A stretch of DNA of 64,000 nt from contig OY754467.1 in the NCBI GenBank assembly GCA_963575645.1, forward strand, positions 23,395,001 to 23,459,000, read 5' to 3'. This DNA is from Xanthostigma xanthostigma. Lineage: Eukaryota > Arthropoda > Insecta > Raphidioptera > Raphidiidae. A program made the translations under genes and the position numbers. Below the pieces are notes generated by a model, which made no database searches, was not told the origin of the DNA, and saw only the letters and a program-made list of their open reading frames with translations. Shown here piece after piece: positions 24,343 through 35,769 of this stretch. Within the stretch, counting starts at the first letter, position 1; the number at the start of each line of letters is the position of its first letter.

Positions 24343-24602
24343 CGACTCTACAGATCGCAATTTTGGTCGGATCCCCTTGGGTTATATTTTATTCACTTTG
24401 TTTACTATCAGACCAGAACCCTATTTAAATTCACTAAAATGTGTTCAGTAGTTTAATTTTTATAAACAGTTTTTTTTTTATTATTTTTGACAGCTAATTA
24501 AAATAAAAAAACAAAAAACATAATAAATATACTCAATTAATGTAGTATGATACGTAAAATAACTGCTACACTTCTATACCATAATAACAAAGGCGTTGTA
24601 CG

Positions 24603-24674
24603 GCATCGGTGTGGCCGAACGGTTAAAGCGTAAGTCCTGTAATCCCAAGGTGCCGGGTTCGATTCCCGCTGACA
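24603..24674 (+). repeat. tRNA-like sequence (pol III promoter), copy 2
   Basis: Box A is at 24612-24622 and box B at 24656-24666, identical to copy 1 but on the + strand. As there, the outer stems do not pair. Confidence 0.55.
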
Positions 24675-25330
24675 TAAGAATTTTTTTTTTTTTATATTCC
24701 ATTTTATTCCACTTAATTCCACTTAATATTTATATATTATATATAATATATTTCTCATATATTTTTTTTATTATTATTTTTTTTTTTCATTTTATTTTTT
24801 TCATTTTAATTTTTTAATTGTTTTTTTTAATCTATTGCACATACCGCTAGTGTAGCGGTGGGATATTCTTGAAAAATAGTGTTTTGGGATATTGTGTCTA
24901 TAAAATGCGTTCTTCGATAAACTAGAAAGTCAATAAACTAGGACAAGAAACTCAAAAAATCGGGATTTTTGAGAGCAAAACCCGTGCATAATTGCTAAAA
25001 AAAATTTCTTATTTTACTAATGTTTCTCGTATATTTTTATTTTTTTTTTATTTGTTTTAATCTATTTTCTCAATTTTTTTCATTATAATATAATGTACAG
25101 TGGAAAACTTGCGGGATGTGCACTTTTGGTTTTGCCAACTATATTTATTATGTTTTTTGTTTTTTTATTTTAATTAGCTGTCAAAAATAATAAAAAAAAA
25201 ACTGTTTATAAAAATTAAACTACTGAACACATTTTAGTGAATTTAAATAGGGTTCTGGTCTGATAGTAAACAAAGTGAATAAAATATAACCCAAGGGGAT
25301 CCGACCAAAATTGCGATCTGTAGAGTCGTG

Positions 25331-25392
25331 ACGTACGTACGTACATACGTACGTACGTACGTACATACGTACGTACGTACGTACATACGTAC
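25331..25392. repeat. (ACGT)n microsatellite, longer copy
   Basis: Partner of the tract at 24300-24342 inside arm B'. It is a long alternating purine-pyrimidine, self-complementary run. Confidence 0.85.
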
Positions 25393-25639
25393 AGACCAAC
25401 CGACAACTGCTGTTTGTGATTTTCAATTACAATTTTAATAGTATTTATGAACTCGAATTCATTTAAAAATGGTTCTGTTTTATAGATCAGAATCTCCTCT
25501 TTTCAAAAAGTTTCATTTTGAATGGATTTCGTGTGAAATTAACTTAGATATAACTTCTTATCTGAACGAAAGTCAGCTCTGATGCACAAAGCGATAATAA
25601 AGCACATACCGCTAGTTTAGCGGTATGTGCAATTGTATG

Positions 25640-27010
25640 CCACCGAAAGTCAACAGGCGGTATACTTGGCAAAATAATAAAAACACATAAAATAAATATT
25701 TTATTAAGTACTTGCGGAGTATTTTAAATTAAACATACACGTGCCGAGATGGCGCGGTCTTTACTGTTTATATTTAAATATTCTAATTTTACTTGAACGT
25801 GTTCAAATAAGTAGTATTGGAGTAGTTCCAAAACAGCGCAATAAACTTTTTACATTCTTTTCGTTTTAAAACATATTGATTTGAATATTTTATACCTACC
25901 TAGAAATAGATTGTGGATATTAATAAAAATATTCATATTCATATAGTAGTAGTAGTAGTACCAAAGCCACCACCGCATATTATCTATAAGAAAGTGGTTT
26001 CTAAATTTGAGCAATGAGTTGTTCGTGCGTCTACAAAAGAAATTTTTGCAAATATATTCTAATAGCTAAAAATAATATTTCTTAAAGGGGTAAAAAAGTA
26101 ACTAAAGTTGATTTTTCTGTTGTTTTATGGACTGTTTTTTTGATTCTGGAACTGAATTCAGGCAGTTTAAAGGATGAGAGGTAGGTTCTGAAATTAAGGA
26201 TATTCTTTCGTTAAATAACCTCTGACTAATTTTGCAAGTTATATATACTTACATAGTTCTTGCTTGCTATTCCTTCCTCTTTCTCTTTATAATATTTTAA
26301 TGTAGGTTGAATTGCCATGGCGCTGAAGCACATTCCTTTCTTTTTTATTCCCACTTTAAAGGCATATGCATCCTGATTTGGCGCGGCCCTGCAATAAAGA
26401 GGAATTGAATTTACAGCCAGTCATGTTTGCTTTTTAATTATTGTGATAATAAAACTCAGCCATATTGGATTGCGCAACATCTTATATTTTGTTAGTTGTA
26501 CTTAAAGCATGCGTGCAAGGTCGCTTTTTAATAAGTTCATTAAGATAACTGATAGTTATAAATAAATTGGTGTCATTGCCTCTGTAAAAACCACTTTTGT
26601 AATTAACTTTATACGTAATTGCTTACTTCACTGTTTCAAGACCTCAGAATATCTTTTTGTTTCAAAGTAATTGTATTTTTTTGCTCTTTATGCGCGTTAT
26701 CAATGTAAACTAGAAATTGAACCGTTTATTTTTGTTTTCTGATTTTTATAAATTGCATCTTAATATTTAACAATAAAATATTTCCTCAGTAGTAAACAGT
26801 ATACGCATAACTTTGGTAGGTATAACTTTTTGTGATTCTAGAATGCGCTATATTTAATCATGGTAGTAGTTCATTTTAAATGAATTGCACTGTATTGACC
26901 GCTTGCCGTAAACAAGAGGTTTTCTTCAGTCTTATTTTTTATTATTAGGTAAATCGCAAAGAGTTACGTTAAAATTACAAATTCATCTTTTACGTGTCAA
27001 GTGCCAACAC
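25640..27010. other. AT-rich DNA, no gene seen
   Basis: A short (TAG)n run lies near 25945-25960. No frame or repeat arm is supported. Confidence 0.45.
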
Positions 27011-27016
27011 AATATT

Positions 27017-27654
27017 TTAAACTAATATATAAAGCGGAAGAGTTTGTTTGTTTGTTTGGTTGAACGCGCTAATCTCAGGAACTACTGGTTCGAATTGAAA
27101 AATTATTTTTGTGTTAGATAGTCCATTTATCGAGGAAGGCTATAGGCTACATAATTCACGCTACGAGCAATAGGAGCGGAGCATAGTTGAAAAATGTTTC
27201 GAAAATAGGAAAAATGATTCCGTTTAAGAGCTTCCGTTGCGTGCGCTGCGTAAAAGGTTTAAGTTACGCAAAAATCGTGTATGATGGAATTGTTCTCCTT
27301 TAAAAGTTCTAAAATGTTATACAAAACAATGTCCCTCCGCTGCGTATGTCTGTCTGCACGCGATAAACTCAAAAACTGCCAAACAGATTTTCATACGGTT
27401 TTCGCTAATAGAAAGAGCGATAAACGTGGAAGTATTCCGTATATATTTTATAAATATTTTGCACAAAATAACGTGAATTATGACGGTGTTTTGTCAAAAA
27501 AAAAACTATTTTCGCTCACATGGCTAACACTGACCAAATTTTTAGAGATACATCAAAACAATGTTTTGTGATAGTTCTGCTGTGTAGATGGGGCGGTCAA
27601 TATAATATTTCCAGAACAGTTTTCCACCCGGGTGAAACCGGGACGAGCTGCTGG
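27017..27654 (+). mobile_element. non-autonomous Helitron, 0.64 kb
   Basis: The left end has ACTAATATATAAAGCGGAAG then repeated GTTTGTTT, the common insect Helitron 5' pattern. The right end has CCACCCGGGTGAAACCGGG, then CTGG followed by T, fitting the CTRR terminus. The body includes GAACGCGCTAATCTCAGGAA and a CGAGGAAGGCTATAGGCTAC stretch. The frame at 27281-27571 is not a helicase. The first bases (TTTAAACTAA in place of TCTATACTAA) are altered, so the exact 5' base is uncertain. Confidence 0.65.
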
Positions 27655-27659
27655 TAATA

Positions 27660-28230
27660 TTATATAGCTATAGTCTTGCGTTTATCAATGAAAAAAAATT
27701 GCAATTAGGCTGCGTGGCAAAACTATTACCGGATAACATCAGTTGTTACGAACCAAAGTTATGTTGCCGTGTTGTGACGCCAGAGCGGTTGTCAACAGGC
27801 GAGAGTAGATAGAAGTTAATGATATGCAACATTATTATGTATGTGGTTACGAAAATAACAGAAATACTTTAGAGTTCAGAGATGTGTTAAAGAAAGTAAA
27901 AAGGAATGTTGGAAATCATGGCGACATATTAGGGATGAGCAGTTCATGGTTTTATCGCCGTAATATCATTTTCTAATCTTTATAATTATCTCTTTATGTA
28001 TTTTGTAACAGTATCTAATTACTTATTATTGTTCTACTAAACGAACATGTTTGGATGATTACAATATAGTATAGAAATTAGCTGTAACATTACTACGTTC
28101 TGCGGTTAACGATAAAAAAAATACATTTCAGTTGAACATAATTGGTGTGTTTGGTATATTATGAGTTTAGTGTAGATAACTTAGTGAAATTTTCACTGAA
28201 AAGTGTATGTTAGGTATATGGTTTATAATA
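27660..28230. other. AT-rich DNA, no gene seen
   Basis: 27720-27810 is somewhat richer in G+C but has no frame or repeat partner in the window. Confidence 0.4.
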
Positions 28231-28236
28231 AAAATA

Positions 28237-28585
28237 CTAGCGGTCTATCCCGGTTTCACCCGGGTGCGATAGATATAATTCTGCAAAATGTGTTTCGTTT
28301 ACGGCCCGGCGTCTAAACTAATAGCTTTGAACAAATTCTACCAGATTTGCTTCGGAACTAATAGCTTTGAGCGAATTCTGACAGATGTCGCTACTAAAAC
28401 AGTTTTTTTTTTTTTGTGAAAACACCGTAATTTTGTACAGAATATTTAATGAAATCTATCCTATAGCGTTAGTTGAACCAAACGAGACTCATTTATAAAA
28501 TTTCATTTAAATCGGTTCAATGGTTTCGGAGATTAGCGTGGACGAACATCGGGACATGAGCTTTTTATAATTACATACCTACAAA
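28237..28585 (-). mobile_element. Helitron fragment, non-autonomous
   Basis: The minus-strand 3' end has CACCCGGGTGAAACCGGG, then CTAG next to T. Its body is the same subfamily as 3966-4345. The 5' end near 28585 is blurred (AAAAAGCTCATGTCC) and lacks the TCTATAC start. Confidence 0.6.
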
Positions 28586-28908
28586 AGACTACAAATCTTA
28601 GTTGGTTGGATGTAAAAAGAGTCAATTTAACACTAGAATGTATTCGTCCCACTCCTATTTTTTTGTGTAGATTATGATGTTATCGATTATTATTTATACA
28701 ATAATAATATTTTATGTTATTTACTTTCATTTTTTCGTACGCCCACATTAAAAGTTTAAAAACGTGCGTAATTTTTAGAGGTATACAATATTGCGAACTA
28801 AATTAAATTGCAACAGTGTTAAATATGCTGTTCTCGTGTGTTTTATGATCTTATCTATCAAGCCAAAGACAAGGAAAATGATTATAATCTATAACAGAAT
28901 TAGTTATA

Positions 28909-28970
28909 CAGGGTATAACAAAACGAGTGTCCGCTACTTCAAATTAACGAACACTTTTTGTTACACCCTG
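28909..28970. repeat. 62-bp mini-MITE
   Basis: Ends CAGGGTATAACAAAACGAGT and, from the other strand, CAGGGTGTAACAAAAAGTGT are almost the whole element, with a small loop. TA precedes it, but AA follows, so a TA target duplication is not proven. Confidence 0.5.
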
Positions 28971-29404
28971 AATAACGATAACAACGGGCTACTATGATCC
29001 CACTTGATACTTGAATTTGTCATTTATTTCAGGATTTTGATAATCATCACATAATATTGGATAAAGTTTGAAATTCTTTTAAACTTAGTGATAAAACTTG
29101 AGATAGCATTAAAGTAAGAGGAAAGATGTATGGTTTGTTACATGCGTGATAAAGTGTAGAAACAGCTGACGATATACTTTGCCAAGCTGTAGACTTTTTT
29201 ATGAATAACTAATTTACTTGATGGTAATTAACATAAAATTAACGAAATCACATTTTATAACAAATTACTTTGGCCTGGAAAATACGTAGATTTGCCAATG
29301 AAATAATTTAAAGCTATTGCGTTATTGTCATATTAACATGCTAATAATTTTAATGTAGGGTTTCATGGAAGGAAAATTTACCTTCTTGAGTGTTATTTCC
29401 TATT

Positions 29405-29640
29405 TTTTACCCGGCTGCGGTGAAGCCAAAAAAAAGGGTTATGTGTTTAACAGTCTATGTATGTATGTTTGTATTAACGGATGTTCCACCGTAGCGCCTA
29501 AACTATTCGTCCGATTTTGATAAATAAGTTGTCAATCGAGTCGTTATTATGAGCCAGGTAATGTAGGATAAATTTATTTTTTAAGTTTGGTCCCAGATGG
29601 GTAGCAAATTAAAAACAAAAATGAGTTAAAAAAAATTGAA
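29405..29640. repeat. dispersed repeat, unassigned
   Basis: It starts TTACCCGGCTGCGGTGAAGC and contains GTATGTATGTTTGTATTAAC and a GCGCCTAAACTATTCGTCCG stretch, a composition I associate with common insect interspersed repeats. The class cannot be decided here. Confidence 0.35.
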
Positions 29641-29642
29641 AT

Positions 29643-29881
29643 AAAAAATAAGTTCTCAAACTAAAACTCAACTAGGTACTGAAAAGTATGAAACAAGAAA
29701 ATATTCTCATCTGAGGATACCCGTGGTCGTATGCCATCTCATATATATGAGGCCCCTCTAAATATATAGCGTGATCAGCTTATAATCGCTTACTACTGTT
29801 AAAATATAATGTTTTGTTAGGTTAGGTGACATATGACCACGGCTATCCTTAGTCGGGTTTTAGTTTTTGAACTTATTTTTT
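29643..29881. mobile_element. MITE with inverted ends, 239 bp
   Basis: AAAAATAAGTTCTCAAACTA on the left and its imperfect complement ending AACTTATTTTT on the right, with inner matching blocks GGATACCCGTGGTCGTATG and CATATGACCACGGCTATCC. It is non-coding and its superfamily is unknown. Confidence 0.55.
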
Positions 29882-30181
29882 ACATTATGAACCATATAGC
29901 CTTTGTCCATAAAACCCAGTTATGTTTATAAAGTTGATTTAATGATAAAAGAAACATAAATGCTAAAACTTCGATGCATTTGAATTCTGAATTGAGGTTA
30001 TTGTTTATTTAAAACTGTTGCGAAGCATTACATTGTTCGTGTTCATCTGTACCTATGTAATAAAAATATTAATTACAGTTCAGTTTAATTTAATTTTAGT
30101 TTAAATGTATATTAGTTCTTTCTATATCTATTTGATTTCTGGTACAAACTGACACTTTAAAAAAATCAAGTAAACAATTAA

Positions 30182-30400
30182 GGCCGCTGCACACAAAGCT
30201 GTGTTTGCCGCTAGATTTGGCTGGTAGGTTTCAAGAGTGCTGTGGCGCTGGATTTCGTAATTTCTTTTATGTGTTCGCTTCACGCGATACGTGTTTGTAC
30301 GATAGATTTGTATATGGGTTTGTTGCGCGCGCAACAAAAATGTACGTTTATTGTCTATGATCAGAACACACACTTTAACGCCATGTTTGTTGTGGGCGTT
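30182..30400. repeat. dispersed repeat, related to 1155-1550
   Basis: Shares GCCGCTAGATT, TTTATGTGTTCGCTTCAC and ACGCCATGTTTG-GTGGGCGTTTGC with the earlier copy, in the same direction. The minus frame 30128-30373 across it is a shadow. Confidence 0.45.
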
Positions 30401-30404
30401 TGCA

Positions 30405-31160
30405 AAAACCCATGATAAATATTTTTAATATAAAAGTTCTCAGTCATTTAGCTGTTTAATTAATATTTCTTTATTTTGACGGGTTGTTTATAATTCATAA
30501 TGTATTGTACAACGGTATTTTGTGTTCTGAAATATCTCATACATTTTGTTCTAAAGCGCTGTAGCATGTCACAGAGGGTAACGACATTTTTAGGTGAAAG
30601 AACCCGAAATTATTTTAATAATATTAAATTCTCTGTACAAGACCAGTAAAGCATGTAAGCGTAAAACAGGTCACGAAAAAAACACGTTATATTTACTATT
30701 TTTACATAATATGAGAAAACGTGTTATAAAATGTTTTTTTATTAGTAATTATAACAAAAAATGGGCAAAATTCTCAGGGAATTCGAACTCACATAAAGTA
30801 TTTTGAACTTATTTAATTCAGCTTACTTCTAAAGGGGCTTTGTGTTTGAAGACAACCGGTTTGTAAGATTCATTAATTAAATAAATCAAATCAACTTGAT
30901 ACTTACCTATCGTTGGATTTATTTCATTTTAGAAGTCAATGGTCAGTTTCCAACTTCGATTTAAATTAAACACAAATGTGTTTATAATATATATATAGGA
31001 TCCTGCTGTAATAATTTCTAGTTACCCAGAGCTACGTAAGAAAATATCATCTAGCGTTAAAGAAAACCGTGCATTATTGTAAACATTTTTTTTATATATT
31101 TTAATATATGTTTATTCTGGGGAAAATTTAGTCCCAAAATTGAACAAAGTCATATAATAT
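30405..31160. other. AT-rich DNA, no gene seen
   Basis: The frame at 30594-30806 is Lys/Asn-rich with no signature and is probably chance. Confidence 0.45.
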
Positions 31161-31164
31161 ATGA

Positions 31165-31670
31165 TAAGATTTCTGAAATATACTTATGCCTTAAATATAC
31201 TAACCCTGTTGAGCGTCTACTATGCATACTTTTAGTCTGTCATACAGTTCGGAGTTATGTTCTGGGGAGATAGCGTTGACACGCAAAAAATTCTAATTCT
31301 TCAAAAAAGATGCATTCGTATCATGGCGGGAGTGGCACCACGAGAGCACTGCAAGCCCCTGTTTCAAAGATTACAAATATTAACTATCTATGATCTCTAC
31401 ATTTTAGAAAGTAGCAAATTCGTCAAGAACAACCCAGAATTTTTTGAAAATAATATCTGCAATCATAAATACGATACAAGAAATAAGGAAAAATTAAAAA
31501 TAAACACCGGCTCGTTAACAGTTGTAAATCGTGGTATCACCAACGCCATGATACGAGTGCATAATAAACTCCCAAATGATTTAAAAAATATAAATAATTG
31601 CAAAAAATTTAATTCTGCTGTAAAAAAATATCTGCTGTTAAAATGTTGCTATAATATAAACGAATTTTAA
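31165..31670 (+). pseudogene. LINE reverse-transcriptase ORF, C-terminal end
   Basis: The 137-codon frame from 31257 reads as the tail of a jockey/CR1-like non-LTR retrotransposon ORF2: FWGDS, ILQKRCIRIMAGV, REHCKPLFQRLQILTIYDLY, H-KYDTRNK and a final KYLLLKCCYNINEF. Upstream, SVYYAYF-SVIQFGVMFWG continues the family pattern (31215-31260), broken by one TAG (31230-31232) and, further up, a frame change. Only the portion after the polymerase core remains, so this is a 5'-truncated insertion. The stop at 31668 is the natural end. A 3' tail and target duplication were not found. It sits alone and has no host role. Confidence 0.75.
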
Positions 31671-31674
31671 CATG

Positions 31675-32790
31675 GTACTTTTATTTCACCTTTATATGGT
31701 TATGTAATAGACTTCGATCTCGCTTACAGATAAATATATTCTTATTCTATGTTTGAATATCTGATATTTGAAAATCAAAATGAATGTTTTTAAATCATAA
31801 GAGTACTCAGAAAACACCACCGATATGTATAATATCTAAATGTTAGCGTTGTTGGTATGCTCGCGAAACACTGCGGGTGTGTTTGTGTCTAAATTGAACT
31901 GAAATCTCAAACACATTATTTTAGCATGTTTATTCTAAATTGTATTTTGAACTTATTTGCTGTTTCTATTTTACTTACTGATTTGATCGGTAATTAGCAA
32001 TCCCGTTGTTTAATGAGGCTCGAAACAGTGTCAGTGATTCTTTATCGGATTGAGAGATCGGGAAAATTAAACAAAACAATAGACTTCTAGTGATTTTTAA
32101 ATAATTAGGTATCTTAATTAGGAAACTGAGTAAGATATTTCCAAGAGCAAATGCATTGGCACAGATAAATTAGATGGTGCATTTAGTGGAACTGGAAACG
32201 TAAATTAAGATTTTTTGTTTTCTTTTGTTTTCTGGAGGTAATTGCAATTGTTATAAAAAAACAAGAGGAAATATCAAGAAGTCTTCTACGGTGTTTGAAC
32301 ACGTTCACTATCGTAATACTGTTATGTCTAAACAGAAGAGAGGTCACTCTGAATATTATACATAGTATATAATATATGTAACAAGCTACATGCTGTAAAA
32401 ATATTTTTTACACAAAGTTGTCAATTTTTAACATAACATTGAAAATAACTAAAAAAAATATTTTGAAATTCTAAATTTTAAAAAATCTTCAGTAAATAAA
32501 AATAGACGATCTAGTAATATATATGCTAGATTCGAATTTGGGACAATATTAAATTTTAATCTCGGTGGGATAAAATATTATGTCGATTTGTGATCGGATC
32601 GGACCAGACTGCAGCTAGTGGTTATAGTTTAGGAGCTCACGACTAATTTTAGAACTGGAAGTTTATACGACTGTCGTATTTGGCATCGTATGTAGTTGTT
32701 GGGTTTGATAATATTGCAATATATTTTCATTTTTATTTAATATTATATAATATGTATAATTATAATTTTATGCGAAATCTATGTTGTATA
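31675..32790. other. AT-rich DNA, no gene seen
   Basis: Could include the LINE 3' UTR just after 31670, but no tail marks its end. Confidence 0.4.
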
Positions 32791-32794
32791 GGTG

Positions 32795-33150
32795 ACGTTT
32801 CGAGTGGGGAGGGGGTTTTCATCCACTAAATTTTTATATCACTTCTTATGACTTTTTAAAAAATAAATAGGTGTTCATAATTGATTGAATGATGATTTCG
32901 TGCCGAAGTGGGAGTAAGGGTCAGAGGGACGAGAGGGGAATCCAAATTTGATAGAATGTTGTATAGTCACCAGACTTAGGTAAGTTTGCAAAACTTCAAA
33001 AAAATCGGTCAGATAAAACTGGATGAAAAATGAATATAAAGTTTTCACCCAACAGGCAGACAAGATTATATGAGTTAAATAAAACGTTGCAAAGTTTACA
33101 AAGAATCAATTTTTGTCGAGTAAAATGCACTGAAGCGGGCTGCTGCTAGT
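32795..33150 (+). repeat. possible Helitron-like repeat
   Basis: Ends GAAGCGGGCTGCTGCTAG followed by T (CTAG at 33146-33149), resembling other Helitron ends here, but no clear hairpin or TC start was seen. The minus frame 32875-33063 is a shadow. Confidence 0.3.
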
Positions 33151-33154
33151 AAAT

Positions 33155-34955
33155 GAAAATTTTAAAATATAGAAAAAATAACGCTAATAAAGTAGAAATA
33201 AAAAGATGTTTGTAAATAACTATTTTATTATTTATGTATCAATAGTGCGTGGCGTTACGTTGTTAATAATTGCATCTGACAATCTACAAGCTACTTAATC
33301 GCACTATAGTAATACAAACAGTGGCATGTGTACGCTAGCCCTTAGAGATTGATTCTACGGGAAACAAACATTTCCCTTGAGCATATATCTTAGATTAAAT
33401 AGTCACTAAGGCCTGCTTATGTGCAAGGTGCAAAACAGCCATTGCGTGTTTCATTAATTTAGCACGATTTAGAAACTACGGCACACATCCTCTGTGATTA
33501 AATTGCATGTATCTGTATAGATAAAATTATTATTGACACACTAATATATTCGATTTTCATTTCTCTAAGTATCGATTGCAGAACGTATCGTGTCAGGAAT
33601 TGCAAAATAAAATCAAAAAATGCGATAGCAAAAGAACTGGAAAGTATGCATGAAAAAATCCATTTTCAATTCGAGATATCATCTAAAAAATGATTTAAAG
33701 TACGGACTAATCAAAATAATGCTTCGGTTATTAATTAGTTTGATACTTTTTTCTTTTTGTAAAATCGGTTTGTCCCATTAAAGAAATTGAATTCTAAATA
33801 TAAGATTTCAAAAAAATGAAAAGTATGAAGCATTAAAGTTGATCAGTATATTTCAAGTTAAGTGATTATTTTGTAGAAGTTGCAATCCTGCCCATTTAAA
33901 ACTTCAAATTAGATAGAAGTGGTAGTGATAGTAAAACAAAACTAATAATACATTTCTCTGAAGTTTTAATAAGGCAAATATTTGATATCAGTATTGCTTC
34001 AATTTCATAGAAGATGACCTAGTATCTTTAAGAAATCGTACACACATTTTTTACATGTTAAAAGATAATAATTAATAGGTATCTAGTATATTTCCTTTCA
34101 CAATACCAACTCACTTTAACAGTGAATATATAACACTTTGTTGTCATAACGTTGCAATGCTGCACAGGCAAACGTTTTTGTACTATCCCTTGTAAAATAG
34201 CTGCTTTTACATGCATGTATACAGACATGTAAAGTGATCCATTACACATTAGCGCGGTAAAGTAAAACTATATACCGATTTCATAGTAAATCACGGTTTG
34301 TAAGTGGTTTTTTTTATAACCTACTAGTAGCAGTGACGTTTGTTAAAAAAGAACTGTCAAAAAAGTTTGGAAATAAGGTGGAAAGCAGCTATTTTATGAG
34401 AGATACGTTCAGAAAATACTATATATAATATATACATATCTTGTGCGTAATGGTATTACGGCTCGTAATATGTGACGTTTTGCCGTTATAATATAACATA
34501 TTACGGCACTAGATATATAATCTATTATTAAACAGTGTCTCTGTCGGGGTAGTGACTTCGTATGGTGGAGAAGAAATTTTTATTTATATTATTTATCCAT
34601 AACAGTTCCTATTTTCTTATGTATTAATGGCTATCCGAGTTATTTTTATATTTACTAATATTTTTTCATATTCATAAGTTATAGCAAATGCCCGTTTGTA
34701 AAGCAATAACAAATTGATGAAAGTTTCATCTGAACGCAGGCGTTGCAGGTAATAAGGCTCAGAATATGCAAGCGTAATAACCACACATATCTCACACCTA
34801 CTAACTGATGTTAAATATTTAAAGTGAGTTGTTTTATAAACATAGTAGGTAAATGATAGGAAGGAGACACCTACCAATTAAGTACAGTATTCCATCTCAC
34901 GTATTGTCATTATGTTTTCTAACTGCTATGTAAAATTACAAACAGATTAGGGCTT
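33155..34955. other. AT-rich DNA, no gene seen
   Basis: A loose palindrome lies near 34455-34510 (GTAATATGTGACGTTTTGCC and ATAACATATTACGGC). No gene is supported. Confidence 0.45.
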
Positions 34956-34972
34956 AGAAAACAACTCTTATA

Positions 34973-35022
34973 ATAAATAAAATTTATTTGAAGAGTTCTA
35001 TTCAGACGTTAATCAAAGATTT
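34973..35022 (-). repeat. 50-bp retro-unit, copy 4, with 14-bp target duplication
   Basis: The 50-base insert contains TTCTATTCAGACGTTAATCA and an AATAAAATTTATTTG tail on its left. AAACAACTCTTATA flanks it exactly on both sides (34959-34972 and 35023-35036). On the minus strand the unit ends in an AT-rich tail, so the polarity matches reverse transcription from that end. This is the cleanest copy. Confidence 0.85.
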
Positions 35023-35106
35023 AAACAACTCTTATATTAAAACCATTGCTAGTTCTACAACGGCTCATATAGTTCAGGGATAAAAACAAAAAATAAGTCA
35101 AACTTC

Positions 35107-35764
35107 GGAAAAATTAGAGGAAAGCTCCATTTTCGTATATGAACCTTCCTTTTATGGTTATAAACAATATCCCAAAAGTCCCCACCAATATATGTGCCCC
35201 TAAAAATTTTATGTGGGTTAAAAGATACAAAGAACGAATTTCGTGGAAATCTCGTTAACGGTGATTTTTATAGAAAAAAAACAGTCGTTATCAAATTTGT
35301 AGCTTATAGAAAAGTGCCAACAAAAACATAGTATTACTTTTTTCTGTAAGACTAAAATTACCAATTATGTAGGCACGACGAATGCGGCATGATGCTCATT
35401 CTCTCACCTCGCATTCATTCAGTCGCTTAGTGAACCATTCCAGTTCACGCATCCGCATGATGTATGTATAACCGCATCAAACGAATCGAACATAAGAAAC
35501 ATAAACGTTACAACTTTTTAAATCAAATTTTATCGAAAACCGTTAGTCTTACGAAGAAAAAGTAAAATTATGTTTTTTGTAGGCAATTTTCTAAGGTACA
35601 TATTTGATGACTACTGTTTTTTCATAGAAATAACCGTTTTTTGTGACCTTTCATCCCGCATAGCATTCTTAGCGACACATGTATGGGTGGGGACTATTGG
35701 TATACTGTTTAGAATCACGAAAGGAGGGTTCAAGTAAGAATCCAGCTTTCCCATAATTTTTCTA
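35107..35764. mobile_element. foldback/MITE with about 230-bp inverted arms
   Basis: 35107-35350 and 35530-35764 are complementary at perhaps 70-75% by eye. Both arms include GGAAAGCT near the outer edge, an A-G-CCCCACC block and a TGTAAGACTAAAAT/CGTAAGACTAACGG block near the inner edge. The middle is GC-richer, with CATTCATTCAGTCGCTTAG. No coding remnant is visible. The arm divergence makes it old. Confidence 0.55.
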
Positions 35765-35769
35765 CTCTG

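Larger units (their letters stand above)
24077..25614. mobile_element. 1.5-kb element with about 460-bp inverted ends
   Basis: It begins TAGCGGTATGTGCTTTATTA and ends in the exact complement. Long arms (24077-24529 and 25141-25614) enclose the 611-bp A' segment. No transposase is encoded, so it is a foldback or non-autonomous element mobilised by something outside this window. It shares the 13-bp TAGCGGTATGTGC end with the 333-bp MITE beside it, so they belong to one family. Confidence 0.5.
23413..25630. repeat. interlocked inverted repeats, order A-B-A'-B'
   Basis: A is 23413-24058, B is 24061-24529, A' (complement of A) is 24530-25140 and B' (complement of B) is 25141-25630. Both arm pairs are almost identical apart from an AT-rich spacer in A and the length of the (ACGT)n tract in B. 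Hairpins built on GCACATACCGCTA/TAGCGGTATGTGC lie at 24061-24089 and 25602-25630, with shortened forms at 23731-23753 and 24837-24859. The high identity between arms points to a recent event or to gene conversion. Confidence 0.75.

Noticed and set aside
24603-24674. tRNA gene
   Set aside because: A and B boxes are good, but the acceptor and anticodon stems do not pair; it is a tRNA-derived repeat.
24265-25426. short frames with Tyr-Val-Arg-Thr repeats
   Set aside because: They are translations of the (ACGT)n microsatellite.
32966-32985. third AG|GTAAGT recursive splice site
   Set aside because: CTTAG|GTAAGT is present but there is no pyrimidine tract before it and it lies in a repeat-like stretch.
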